Source: JACVRW01 sp036009005 (GTDB lineage Bacteria > Actinomycetota > Thermoleophilia > Solirubrobacterales > Thermoleophilaceae). From it: a stretch of 24,000 bases of DNA. This document shows positions 17,149 to 24,000 of this stretch, piece by piece. Positions within the stretch are counted from its first letter, which is position 1. Each line of letters opens with the position of its first letter. The DNA is taken from contig DASYMP010000031.1 of assembly GCA_036009005.1 (NCBI GenBank), forward strand, positions 1-24,000, read 5' to 3'. The notes under the pieces are model-generated. The model was not told where the DNA came from and made no database searches. It saw only the letters and a list, made by a program, of their open reading frames with translations. The position numbers and the translations under genes are program-made.

Positions 17149-18519
17149 GTGGACCATCGGTGGACAACCATCATCGAGCCCTTCCGGATCCACTCGGTCG
17201 AGCCCGTCGCGATGACGACGCGCGACGAGCGCGAGGCCGAGTTGGCCGCGGCGGGCTTCAACCTCTTCAACGTTCCCGGCCCGCGCGTGCTCGTGGACCT
17301 GCTCACGGACTCGGGCACGGGCGCGATGTCGTCCGAGCAGTGGGCGGGGATCCAGCGCGGCGACGAGAGCTACGCCGGGTCCGCGTCCTGGACACGCTTC
17401 CGCGACGCCGTGCGCGAGCTGTTCCCGTTCGAGCACGTGATCCCGACGCACCAGGGCCGCGCCGCCGAGAAGATCCTGTTCAGCGCGCTCGGCGGCCCGG
17501 GCCGTACGATCCCGAACAACACGCACTTCGACACCACGCGCGCGAACGTGGAGTCGAGCGGAGCCGAGGCGCTCGACCTGCCGATCCCCGAGGCCCTCGT
17601 TCCGTCCTCGCGCCACCCCTTCAAGGGCAACATGGACGTGGAGGCCCTGCGGCGCGTGCTGGCCGAGCGCGACGTGCCGGTGGTGTTCGTGACGCTCACG
17701 AACAACTCGGGCGGCGGGCAGCCGGTGTCGATGGAGAACCTGCGCGCGGTCCGCGAGGCGTGCGGCGAGCTGCCGCTCTACCTCGACGCGTGCCGCTTCG
17801 CCGAGAACGCCTGGTTCATCAAGCTCCGCGAGGAGGGCTATGCGGACACGCCCGTGCCGGAGATCGTGCGCGAGATGGCCTCGCTCGCGGACGGCATGAC
17901 CATGTCCGCGAAGAAGGACCCGCTGGCCAACATCGGCGGCTGGCTCGCGCTGAACGACCCGGAGCTGGCCGAGCGGTGCCGCAACCTGCTGATCCTCACC
18001 GAGGGCTTCCCCACCTACGGCGGGATGGCGGGACGCGACATGGAGGCCATCGCGCAGGGTCTTCGCGAGGCCGTGGACGAGGACTACCTGCGCTACCGCG
18101 TGCGCTCCACCGAGTACCTCGGCGAGGCGCTCGACGCCGCCGGCATCCCGGTCGTCCTGCCCGTGGGCGGGCACGCCGTCTACATCGACGCTCGCGCCTT
18201 CCTGCCGCAGATCCCGCCGCTCGAGTACCCCGGGCAGGCGCTAGCGGTCCAGCTCTACCGGGAGGGCGGGATCCGCGGCTGCGAGATCGGCACGGTCATG
18301 TTCGGCCGCCGCGCCGACGGCAGCGAGCAGCCGGCGCCCATGGACCTCGTGCGCCTCGCGATCCCGCGCCGCACCTACACGCAGTCGCACATCGACTACG
18401 TGATCGAGGTGTGCCTGCAGGTGGCCCGCGGCGCGGGTGAGCTGCGCGGCCTTCGGATCGTCGAGGAGCCGCCCGCGCTGCGGCACTTCACCGCTCGCTT
18501 CGTCCCCTTGACGTCTTGA
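17149..18519 (+). CDS. PLP-dependent beta-eliminating lyase, tryptophanase-like (tryptophanase/tyrosine phenol-lyase family)
   Basis: 456 residues, as in the family (about 455-470). Family blocks run end to end: EPFRIHSVEPV at 10-20, LLTDSGTGAM at 51-60, GDESYAGS at 71-78 with the conserved Tyr75, THQGR, SAKKD with the PLP lysine at Lys256, EGFPTYGG, RLAIPRRTYT and the C-terminal RHFTARF. Products would be indole or phenol plus pyruvate and ammonia. At the position of the tyrosine phenol-lyase-specific arginine (Arg381 in the Citrobacter enzyme, MERG) this protein has Ile380 (CEIG), as tryptophanases do, and EGFPTYGG is also the tryptophanase form. Other stretches (SSEQWAG, GGQPVSMENLRAVRE) look more like tyrosine phenol-lyase, so the substrate is uncertain. 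The start is GTG at 17149, with only a weak, distant AGGG. The last 32 bases overlap der on the other strand. Confidence 0.88.
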   Translation: MDHRWTTIIEPFRIHSVEPVAMTTRDEREAELAAAGFNLFNVPGPRVLVDLLTDSGTGAMSSEQWAGIQRGDESYAGSASWTRFRDAVRELFPFEHVIPTHQGRAAEKILFSALGGPGRTIPNNTHFDTTRANVESSGAEALDLPIPEALVPSSRHPFKGNMDVEALRRVLAERDVPVVFVTLTNNSGGGQPVSMENLRAVREACGELPLYLDACRFAENAWFIKLREEGYADTPVPEIVREMASLADGMTMSAKKDPLANIGGWLALNDPELAERCRNLLILTEGFPTYGGMAGRDMEAIAQGLREAVDEDYLRYRVRSTEYLGEALDAAGIPVVLPVGGHAVYIDARAFLPQIPPLEYPGQALAVQLYREGGIRGCEIGTVMFGRRADGSEQPAPMDLVRLAIPRRTYTQSHIDYVIEVCLQVARGAGELRGLRIVEEPPALRHFTARFVPLTS

Positions 18520-19795
18520 AGTCGATCACGAGCGGAACGCCCTCGAGCTGGTAGCGCTCGCGCAGGCGGTTCTCGAAGAAGTAGCCGTAGTCGCGCGTCA
18601 GGAGCCCGCGGTTGTTCACCTGCACGGCGAAGCGCGGCGGCCTCGTCTCGTACTGGCTCATGTAATAGATCTTGAGCCGCTTGCCGCGCACCGCCGGCGG
18701 CTCGCGGAGCGCCTGCAGGTCGCCCACGAAGCGGTTCAGCTCCGGGGTCGGGAGCTGCTGGGCCGAGCGGTCCGCCAGCGAGAGGGCCTCCGCCACGAGC
18801 CGCTTCATGCCGCGTCCCGTCTTCGCGGACACCGCCATCACCTGCGGGCGCTGGCGGAGCTTGCGCGCGACCTTCGCCTTCGCGTCCTCGAGGTCCGTGC
18901 GGGTGATGTCCCACTTGTTGAGCGCGATCACGGTGGCGCACTTGTTCTTCATGGCCAGCTCGGCCACGCGCAGGTCGTCGGTGGTCACGCCGTCCTCCGC
19001 GTCGCAGACCACGATCGCCACGTCGGCGCGCTCGGCCGCCTGCTCCGAGCGCAGCTGGGCGTAGTAGTCCACGGTCCCGGCGACCTTCGTGCGGCGGCGC
19101 AGGCCCGCGGTGTCGACCAGGATCACCTCGCGCCCGTCGAAATCGATGCGCGTGTCGATCGCGTCGCGGGTAGTGCCCGCCACGTCGGTCACGATCACGC
19201 GCTCCTCGCCGAGCAGCCGGTTCACAAGCGAGGACTTCCCGACGTTCGGCCGGCCGATCAGCGCGAGCCGCGTCACGTCCTCGGCCTCGATCACGCCCTT
19301 CGGCAGGTCCTGGACGATGCGGTCGAGCAGGTCACCGGTGCCGAGCCCCTGCGTGGCGGACACGGGCAGCGGGTCGCCCAGCCCCAGGCCGTAGAACTCG
19401 CTTGCGAGCGCCGTCTGACGGGCGTCGTCGACCTTGTTCGCGGCCACGATCACCGGCACCGGTCCGCCACGCAGCTCGCCGGCCAGCTCTGCGTCCCCGG
19501 GCCGGAGGCCGGCGCGAGCGTCCACCACCAGCACGGCGAGATCCGCGCCCTCGAGCGCGGTGAGCGCCTGGCGGCGGATCTCGTCCGCCATCTCGTGCTC
19601 ACCGGCGAAGTCCACGCCGCCCGTGTCGATGAGCGTGAAGCCGACCCCGTTCCAGTCGGCGTCGATCTCCTTGCGGTCGCGCGTCACGCCCGCCTGCTCG
19701 TGCACGACCGCCGCGCGCGTGCCCGAGAGCCGGTTCACGAGCGTGGACTTGCCGACGTTCGGATAGCCCACGACGGCGACGGTCGGCCTTCTCAT
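18488..19795 (-). CDS. der: Ribosome-assembly GTPase Der (EngA)
   Basis: 435 residues, full length. Two tandem GTPase domains precede a KH-like domain. First domain: GYPNVGKST at 10-18, DTGG at 57-60, NKVD at 120-123. Second: GRPNVGKSS at 181-189, DTAG at 228-231, NKWD near 288. The KH-like domain runs from about 345 and includes LKIYYMSQYETRPPRF. Der acts in late 50S subunit maturation and is usually essential. The ATG at 19795 overlaps the cmk stop (ATGA), as in many genomes with a cmk-der pair. It is the last gene visible in the aro operon, and its 3' end overlaps the convergent lyase gene by 32 bases. Confidence 0.97.
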   Translation of the reverse strand: MRRPTVAVVGYPNVGKSTLVNRLSGTRAAVVHEQAGVTRDRKEIDADWNGVGFTLIDTGGVDFAGEHEMADEIRRQALTALEGADLAVLVVDARAGLRPGDAELAGELRGGPVPVIVAANKVDDARQTALASEFYGLGLGDPLPVSATQGLGTGDLLDRIVQDLPKGVIEAEDVTRLALIGRPNVGKSSLVNRLLGEERVIVTDVAGTTRDAIDTRIDFDGREVILVDTAGLRRRTKVAGTVDYYAQLRSEQAAERADVAIVVCDAEDGVTTDDLRVAELAMKNKCATVIALNKWDITRTDLEDAKAKVARKLRQRPQVMAVSAKTGRGMKRLVAEALSLADRSAQQLPTPELNRFVGDLQALREPPAVRGKRLKIYYMSQYETRPPRFAVQVNNRGLLTRDYGYFFENRLRERYQLEGVPLVIDFKTSRGRSER

Positions 19796-20403
19796 CGCGC
19801 TCTCCGCACGAGGTCCACGATGCGCTCCACGACCTCGTCGACGCTGAGTCCGCTCGTGTCGAGCTCGACGGCGTCGGGCACGCGCAGGAGCGGTGAATGC
19901 TCGCGGTCCATGTCCTGAGCATCGCGGAGCGCCTGGTCGCGCATCACGGTGTTCACGTCGGTGCCCAGCTCGGTGGCGCGCCGGCGGGCGCGCTCCTCGG
20001 GCGACGCGGTGAGGTAGACCTTCACGCCGGCGTCGGGCGCCACCACCGAGCCGATGTCGCGCCCCTCGGCCACCCAGTCGCCCTCCGAGAGCAGCTCGCG
20101 CTGCTTGCGCACGAGCGCCTCGCGCACCCCCGGGTCCGTGGCCACGCGCGAGGCCGCCTCGGAGGCCTCCGGTGTGCGGATCGCGTCGGTCACGTCCTCT
20201 CCGTTCGCGACCACGCGCTCCCCCAGCCTGATCTCGAGCTCGCCGGCGCGCTCTGCCGCCGGTCCGCCGTGGCGGTTCTCCATCAGCCCGACCGTCCGGT
20301 ACATCGCGCCGGAGTCGAGATACGTGAAGCCGAGCGCGCGCGCGGCGGCGCGCGCCACGGTGCTCTTGCCCGCTCCCGCGGGGCCATCTATCGCCACGAC
20401 CAT
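19792..20403 (-). CDS. cmk: Cytidylate kinase
   Basis: 203 residues from the ATG at 20403; a GTG one codon upstream (20406) is an alternative. It has the P-loop GPAGAGKST at 7-15, FTYLDSGAMYR at 26-36 and EGRDIGSVVAPDAGVKVYL at 113-131, then the arginine-rich lid (EERARRR). It phosphorylates CMP and dCMP. It is shorter than E. coli Cmk (227); the missing length falls in the NMP-binding insert between about residues 40 and 85, and all catalytic blocks are present. The upstream frame stays open but is shadow sequence of the neighbouring gene. The gene lies ten bases after the small membrane-protein gene and overlaps der by four. Confidence 0.95.
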   Translation of the reverse strand: MVVAIDGPAGAGKSTVARAAARALGFTYLDSGAMYRTVGLMENRHGGPAAERAGELEIRLGERVVANGEDVTDAIRTPEASEAASRVATDPGVREALVRKQRELLSEGDWVAEGRDIGSVVAPDAGVKVYLTASPEERARRRATELGTDVNTVMRDQALRDAQDMDREHSPLLRVPDAVELDTSGLSVDEVVERIVDLVRRAR

Positions 20404-20413
20404 CACGCCAAGG

Positions 20414-20818
20414 CTACGTGGGCTTCGTGGACATCGCCCAGATGGCGACCACGCACGCCACGAGCAGGATGCCCACGAGCACGAGCGCGGCCACCCGCAG
20501 GCGTTCGCCGCGCTCCCGGCTCGCGGCGATTCCGGCACAGGCGGTGGCGATCAGGATGAGCAGCAGAGCAGGGTCGGCGATGCTGTAGCCGAGGTCCACC
20601 CAGCTCGGGACGTCCGCGCTCTCGAGGTCGCTGATGCCCTCCTTCGACGCGACCCACTCGGCGCCGCCGCGCATCACGACCCAGCCGGGAAGCACGCCGA
20701 GCAGGAGCGCCCGGAACCCGAGCCGCAGCTCCCGGTCGGCGAGCGCCAGCGCCACAAGCGCGAGCGAGCCGACCAGCAGCATCGCGCCGAGGATGTGCAC
20801 GAACAGCGCGAGGTTCAT
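20414..20818 (-). CDS. Small four-TM membrane protein, second of a tandem pair (DUF2269-like)
   Basis: 134 residues, not assigned a function. Four likely membrane segments lie near 2-27, 35-50, 76-98 and 107-129. His8 sits in the first segment (LFVHILGAM), and the middle loop contains GGAEWVASKEGISDLES. The topology and the His in the first segment recall the DUF2269/CopD-like family, where such His may bind heme or metal; this is an inference. The ATG at 20818 overlaps the stop of the upstream membrane gene (ATGA), and the stop lies ten bases before cmk. The arrangement suggests that the two membrane proteins are made together and may form one complex. Confidence 0.85.
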   Translation of the reverse strand: MNLALFVHILGAMLLVGSLALVALALADRELRLGFRALLLGVLPGWVVMRGGAEWVASKEGISDLESADVPSWVDLGYSIADPALLLILIATACAGIAASRERGERLRVAALVLVGILLVACVVAIWAMSTKPT

Positions 20819-21192
20819 GCGCCCGGCTTCCAGACCATCAGCACGAGCAGGCCGATGATCGCGAGCGTGCGCAGCCAGTGCATCGACGCGAACGCGTGAA
20901 GCTCTCCGCCGGCGCGCCGCCTGACGATGCTCTGACCGAGCCCGGTGGCGACCATCCAGAGCACGATCGCCCCGATGATCCAGCCGTCCCAGAGCTCGTA
21001 CTGGTCGAGGTGCAGCGCCAGCCAGATGCCGAGCACGAGCGTGCCGAGGCCGCCCACGTCCCAGCAGCGGTCCGCCACGAAGAGCGTACGGCCGCCGGTG
21101 GTCGCGCCGAGCGCCGCGGCGCTGTAGACGACGACCGTCACGCCCAGCAGGAACGCGGACAGCAGGTGCAGGAAGAGCAGCCAGTCGTACAC
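20815..21192 (-). CDS. Small four-TM membrane protein, first of a tandem pair (DUF2269-like)
   Basis: 125 residues starting at GTG 21192, twelve bases after the aroA stop. Membrane segments lie near 3-28, 46-62, 70-87 and 106-121. His9 is in the first segment (LLFLHLLSAF), with further His at 61, 99 and 105. The conserved-looking blocks ADRCWDVGGLG (40-50) and LWDGWIIGAIVLW (67-79) match my memory of the DUF2269 family of predicted integral membrane proteins. There is no signal peptide apart from the first segment and no catalytic motif. It may be a distant paralogue of the next gene. Nothing in it explains its place between aroA and cmk. Confidence 0.83.
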   Translation of the reverse strand: MYDWLLFLHLLSAFLLGVTVVVYSAAALGATTGGRTLFVADRCWDVGGLGTLVLGIWLALHLDQYELWDGWIIGAIVLWMVATGLGQSIVRRRAGGELHAFASMHWLRTLAIIGLLVLMVWKPGA

Positions 21193-21204
21193 CGGCCGCG
21201 GACG

Positions 21205-22506
21205 CTACAGGAGCGCCCGAAGATCGTCCTCGAAGCCCGGGTAGGAGACCGCCGACGCCTCCATGCCCACCACCTCGACGCCCTCCTGCGACGCCAGACC
21301 CGCCACGGCGCCGAGCATCGCCATGCGGTGATCGCCGTGCGCGTCGATCCTGCCGCCGCGCAGCGGTGACCCGTCGCCACGCACGACGAAGCCGTCGGGC
21401 GTGCCCTCGATGTCGGCGCCGAGGTCGCGCAGCCCGGTCACGACGCCGTCGATCCGGTCGGACTCCTTGAGGCGGAGCTCCTCGGCGCCGCGCACCACGG
21501 TCTCCCCCTCCGCGTGCGCGCCGAGCAGCGCCACCAGCGTCAGCTCGTCGATCGCGAGCGGCACCTCCCCGGGGTCGACCACGGTGCCCTCGAGCGGGCC
21601 GGATGCCACGTCGAGCTCGCCGGCGGGCTCCTCCTGCGGGTGAGCGCCCGGCTCCTCGAGCTCGCCCACGAGCACGGCGCCCATCCGCTCGGCGATCCGG
21701 AAGAAGCCGGTGCGCGTCCAGTTCAGTCCCACGTCGTTCAGCACCACGCGCGAGCCGCGCACGAGGATCGCGGCCGCGACCACGAAGGCGGCCGAGGACG
21801 GGTCGCCGGGCACGACGATCTCGTCGAGCTCCAGCTCGTCGACCTGGGCGACGGTCATCCGGAGCCCGTCGCTCTGGCAGGGCACGCGCGCGCGGCGCAT
21901 GAGCCGCTCGGTGTGGTCGCGGCTCGGCGAGGGCTCGCTGACGGTCGTGGAGCCCGAGGCCACCATCCCCGCGATCAGCACGCACGACTTCACCTGCGCG
22001 CTCGGCACAGGGAGCGCGTAGTCGATCCCTGTCAGCTGAGCGCCGTGGACCGTGAAGGGCGGGAAGCGGTCCTCGCGCGCGTCGATCCGGGCGCCCATCA
22101 GGCGGAGCGGCTCGGCGATCCGGTCCACGGGGCGTCCCCTGATCGAGTCGTCGCCGTCGAGCGTCCAGACGCCACCGGGCTGCCCCGCGAGCCAGCCGGG
22201 CAGCAGCCGCAGGAGCGTGCCCGCGTTCCCCACGTCGAGGAGGCCCTCTGTGGCCTCGAGCGGCGCGTGCAGCCCCACGCCGCGCACGATCACGTGGCCG
22301 CCCGGCTCCTCGTCCACGCCGGCGCCGAGCGCCCTCACGGCGTTCAGGGTCGAGCGCGTGTCCTCGGACTCGAGGTAGTTCCGCACGGTCACCGGCTCGT
22401 CCGCCATCGCGCCGAAGAGCGCGGCGCGGTGCGAGATCGACTTGTCGGCCGGGGGCGTGTATCCGCCACGCAGCGGGCCGCTCGGCTCGAAGCGCGCGAC
22501 GGTCAC
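21205..22506 (-). CDS. aroA: 3-phosphoshikimate 1-carboxyvinyltransferase (EPSP synthase), class II-like
   Basis: 433 residues, full length. It transfers enolpyruvyl from PEP to shikimate 3-phosphate. Seen: ADKSISHR at 20-27, the PEP-site loop GNAGT at 93-97 followed by LLRLL, SAQVK at 169-173, RDHTE at 196-200, NWTR at 262-265, the RLKESDR block and HGDHRMAM near the C-terminus. SAQxK, RxHxE and NxTR are the motifs of class II enzymes, unlike the SSQ form of E. coli. The loop keeps Gly at the E. coli Gly96 position and has Leu (residue 101) where E. coli has Pro101. The start GTG at 22506 overlaps the tyrA stop (GTGA). It belongs to the aro operon with DAHP synthase and prephenate dehydrogenase. 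Confidence 0.96.
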   Translation of the reverse strand: MTVARFEPSGPLRGGYTPPADKSISHRAALFGAMADEPVTVRNYLESEDTRSTLNAVRALGAGVDEEPGGHVIVRGVGLHAPLEATEGLLDVGNAGTLLRLLPGWLAGQPGGVWTLDGDDSIRGRPVDRIAEPLRLMGARIDAREDRFPPFTVHGAQLTGIDYALPVPSAQVKSCVLIAGMVASGSTTVSEPSPSRDHTERLMRRARVPCQSDGLRMTVAQVDELELDEIVVPGDPSSAAFVVAAAILVRGSRVVLNDVGLNWTRTGFFRIAERMGAVLVGELEEPGAHPQEEPAGELDVASGPLEGTVVDPGEVPLAIDELTLVALLGAHAEGETVVRGAEELRLKESDRIDGVVTGLRDLGADIEGTPDGFVVRGDGSPLRGGRIDAHGDHRMAMLGAVAGLASQEGVEVVGMEASAVSYPGFEDDLRALL

Positions 22507-23567
22507 TCGCCGCCGACTGGGAAGCCGAGCCCGCCGATCAGCTCGCGGGCGCGCTCGGCGGCCGGGTCGCCGGCGATCCAGAGCGTGATCGAGCCTGTCC
22601 GCATGTCCGAGGCCGGCGCGAGCGCCATGTCGAGGATGTTCACACCTGCCCTGCCGAGCTCCAGCGCCACCTGGGCGACGATACCGGGGCGGTTCGGCAC
22701 GGTCAGCCGCAGCTCGTGCACCGGCCCGTCCACCGCCGCGGCCTCGAGCAGGGCGCGCCTGTCCTCACGGGCGCGGTCGTTCCAGTCCTCGACCTCGCCC
22801 GACTCGAGCATCAGCTCGACCTCGTCGAGCTGGCGCCTGAAGCCGCGGATCTCCTCGGCGATCGCCGCGCGGTTCGAGCGGTAGATGTCGCTCCACATCG
22901 TGGTGTTGGCGCCGGCCACGCGCGTCATGTCGCGGAAGCTCGGGCCCACCTGGCGCAGCACCTCGCCGTGCTCGGATAGCCGCGCGGCCCCCTGCGAGGC
23001 GAGCACATTGGCGAGCACGTGCGGCAGGTGGCTGAACACGGCCACGAGCCGGTCGTGGGTCTCGGCGTCCACCGCGACGGGGCGCGCGCCCACGTCAACC
23101 ACGAAGCGGTGCAGGCGCTCGTAGAGCAGGCCGCCGGATTGCTCGTGCGGCGTGAGGTACCAGACGGCGTTCTCGAACAGGTCGCCCCGGGCGTGCTCGA
23201 CCCCGGCCGTCTCCGAGCCGGCGATCGGATGGCCGCCGATGAAGCGCGGGTCCGGCGTGCGGCTCACGAGGTCGTGCTTGGTGGAGCCCACGTCGGTCAC
23301 GAGCGTGTCCGGCCCCGACGCGTCGAGTGCCGCCTGCACGAGCTCCGGCAGCACGCCGACGGGGGCGCACGCGAAGCAGAGGTCGGCACCGTCGACCGCG
23401 TCCTCGAGCGTGTCCGCGACGCGCTGGATCGCGCCCAGCTCGAGCGCGACGCGCAGCCGCTCGGGGTTGCGCCCGAAGCCCACGACCTCCGCGCCCTCCA
23501 GGTGCTCCTGTGCGGCGAGCCCGATCGAACCGCCGATCAGGCCCACGCCGAGTACGGCTACGCGCAC
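22503..23567 (-). CDS. tyrA: Prephenate dehydrogenase with C-terminal ACT domain
   Basis: 354 residues. N-terminal Rossmann motif GVGLIGGS at 7-14, TDVGSTK at 91-97, and the catalytic-histidine block GGHPIAGSE at 111-119 with His113. A helical dehydrogenase domain contains FSHLPHVLAN. The C-terminal 70 residues (284-354) are an ACT domain starting LRLTVPNRPGIVAQV, so feedback control by tyrosine or another amino acid is likely. The enzyme turns prephenate into 4-hydroxyphenylpyruvate for tyrosine synthesis. The start GTG at 23567 lies 28 bases after the DAHP synthase gene and has no strong ribosome binding site beyond a G-rich stretch. It overlaps aroA by four bases. The arogenate-specific form cannot be excluded. 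Confidence 0.93.
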   Translation of the reverse strand: MRVAVLGVGLIGGSIGLAAQEHLEGAEVVGFGRNPERLRVALELGAIQRVADTLEDAVDGADLCFACAPVGVLPELVQAALDASGPDTLVTDVGSTKHDLVSRTPDPRFIGGHPIAGSETAGVEHARGDLFENAVWYLTPHEQSGGLLYERLHRFVVDVGARPVAVDAETHDRLVAVFSHLPHVLANVLASQGAARLSEHGEVLRQVGPSFRDMTRVAGANTTMWSDIYRSNRAAIAEEIRGFRRQLDEVELMLESGEVEDWNDRAREDRRALLEAAAVDGPVHELRLTVPNRPGIVAQVALELGRAGVNILDMALAPASDMRTGSITLWIAGDPAAERARELIGGLGFPVGGE

Positions 23568-23595
23568 GGGGCCCGCCCCGTGCGGCGCGGCCGGC

Positions 23596-24000
23596 TCACA
23601 CCGTCGAAAACTGCTTGCCGGCCAGCTCCGCCGCCGCCTCGAGCTTGCGCAGGTACGCGGCGAAGTCGTCCGCGTAGAGGGCCTGAGGGCCGTCGCAGAC
23701 GGCCTCCTCGGGGCTGGGGTGGATCTCGACGATGATGCCGTCCGCGCCGGCCGCCGCCGCCGCGAGCGAGAGCGGCTCCACCAGCGAGCGCTTGCCGGCC
23801 GCGTGGCTCGGGTCGATCACGATCGGCAGGTGCGTGAGCTCACGCAGCACCGGCACCGCCATCAGGTCGAGCGTGAAGCGGTAGCTCGGCTCGTAGGTGC
23901 GGATCCCGCGCTCGCAGAGCATCACCTGCTCGTTGCCCTCCTTGAGGATGTACTCCGCCGCCATCAGCAGCTCCTCGAGCGTCGCCGAGAGGCCGCGCTT
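23596..24000 (-). CDS. aroF: 3-deoxy-7-phosphoheptulonate (DAHP) synthase, C-terminal part
   Basis: The last 134 residues of the first enzyme of the shikimate pathway; the 5' end lies beyond base 24000. Seen: SATLEELLMAAEYIL, CERGIRTYE, the metal and substrate block DPSHAAGKR and the C-terminal VEIHPSPEEAVCDGPQAL. These are typical of the type I-beta (Bacillus/Thermotoga-like) enzymes rather than the E. coli I-alpha or plant-like type II forms. The N-terminal region, where a regulatory domain may sit, is not visible, so feedback control cannot be judged. It heads the visible part of the aro operon. The aroF symbol is one of several used for this family. Confidence 0.93.
   Translation of the reverse strand, partial: KRGLSATLEELLMAAEYILKEGNEQVMLCERGIRTYEPSYRFTLDLMAVPVLRELTHLPIVIDPSHAAGKRSLVEPLSLAAAAAGADGIIVEIHPSPEEAVCDGPQALYADDFAAYLRKLEAAAELAGKQFSTV

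Noticed and set aside
17123..17167. Earlier ATG starts for metK at 17143 and 17167
   Set aside because: They add residues not found in MetK and would overlap the divergent lyase start.
20404..20538. N-terminal extension of cytidylate kinase
   Set aside because: The extension is Ser/Arg/Trp-rich shadow sequence of the upstream membrane-protein gene. MVVAIDGPAGAGKST is the normal N-terminus.

Overview
The window is a compact stretch of high-GC chromosome (GC-ending codons dominate nearly every gene; many GTG starts; 1-4 bp gene overlaps). Gene content and style suggest a high-GC actinobacterium, most likely of the Thermoleophilia/Solirubrobacterales type. That placement is an inference from gene content and protein character, not from a marker gene. 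Coding density is very high: no gene-free stretch exceeds 300 bases (the longest is 136 bases, 10251-10386). I saw no tRNA, rRNA, CRISPR array, transposase or phage gene.

Layout. (1) 1-1490, minus strand: lutA and the start of lutB, lactate-oxidation iron-sulfur proteins, divergent from (2) 1556-10250, plus strand: a tightly overlapped operon of lactate/glycolate permease (lctP/glcA type), glycolate oxidase subunits glcD-glcE-glcF, the translation factor ettA, and malate synthase aceB. Together these can import glycolate, oxidise it to glyoxylate and condense it with acetyl-CoA to malate. (3) 10269-10317: a 12-bp-stem inverted repeat between convergent operons. (4) 10387-14706, minus strand: an 8-TM HD-GYP protein, priA and def (gene order 5' to 3'). 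(5) 14750-15868, plus: a class III adenylate cyclase divergent from the HD-GYP gene. (6) 15881-17122, minus: metK. (7) 17149-18519, plus: a tryptophanase/tyrosine phenol-lyase family enzyme whose 3' end overlaps der by 32 bp. (8) 24000-18488, minus: an operon of DAHP synthase (partial), prephenate dehydrogenase, EPSP synthase, two small 4-TM proteins, cmk and der. It combines aromatic amino-acid synthesis with CMP kinase and a ribosome-assembly GTPase.

Most genes are ordinary housekeeping or central metabolism. The most interesting point is the placement of ettA, an energy-sensing ABC-F translation factor, inside the glycolate operon and overlapping malate synthase. From memory, work in E. 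coli links EttA to ribosome pausing on acidic N-termini of glyoxylate-shunt and TCA enzymes, so the linkage here may be a self-contained regulatory unit. The other points worth a look are the very acidic N-terminal extension of peptide deformylase, a patch of relaxed codon use within aceB, the tandem 4-TM pair in the aro operon, and the paired c-di-GMP/cAMP signalling genes. I did not find an unmistakable new defence or mobile system.
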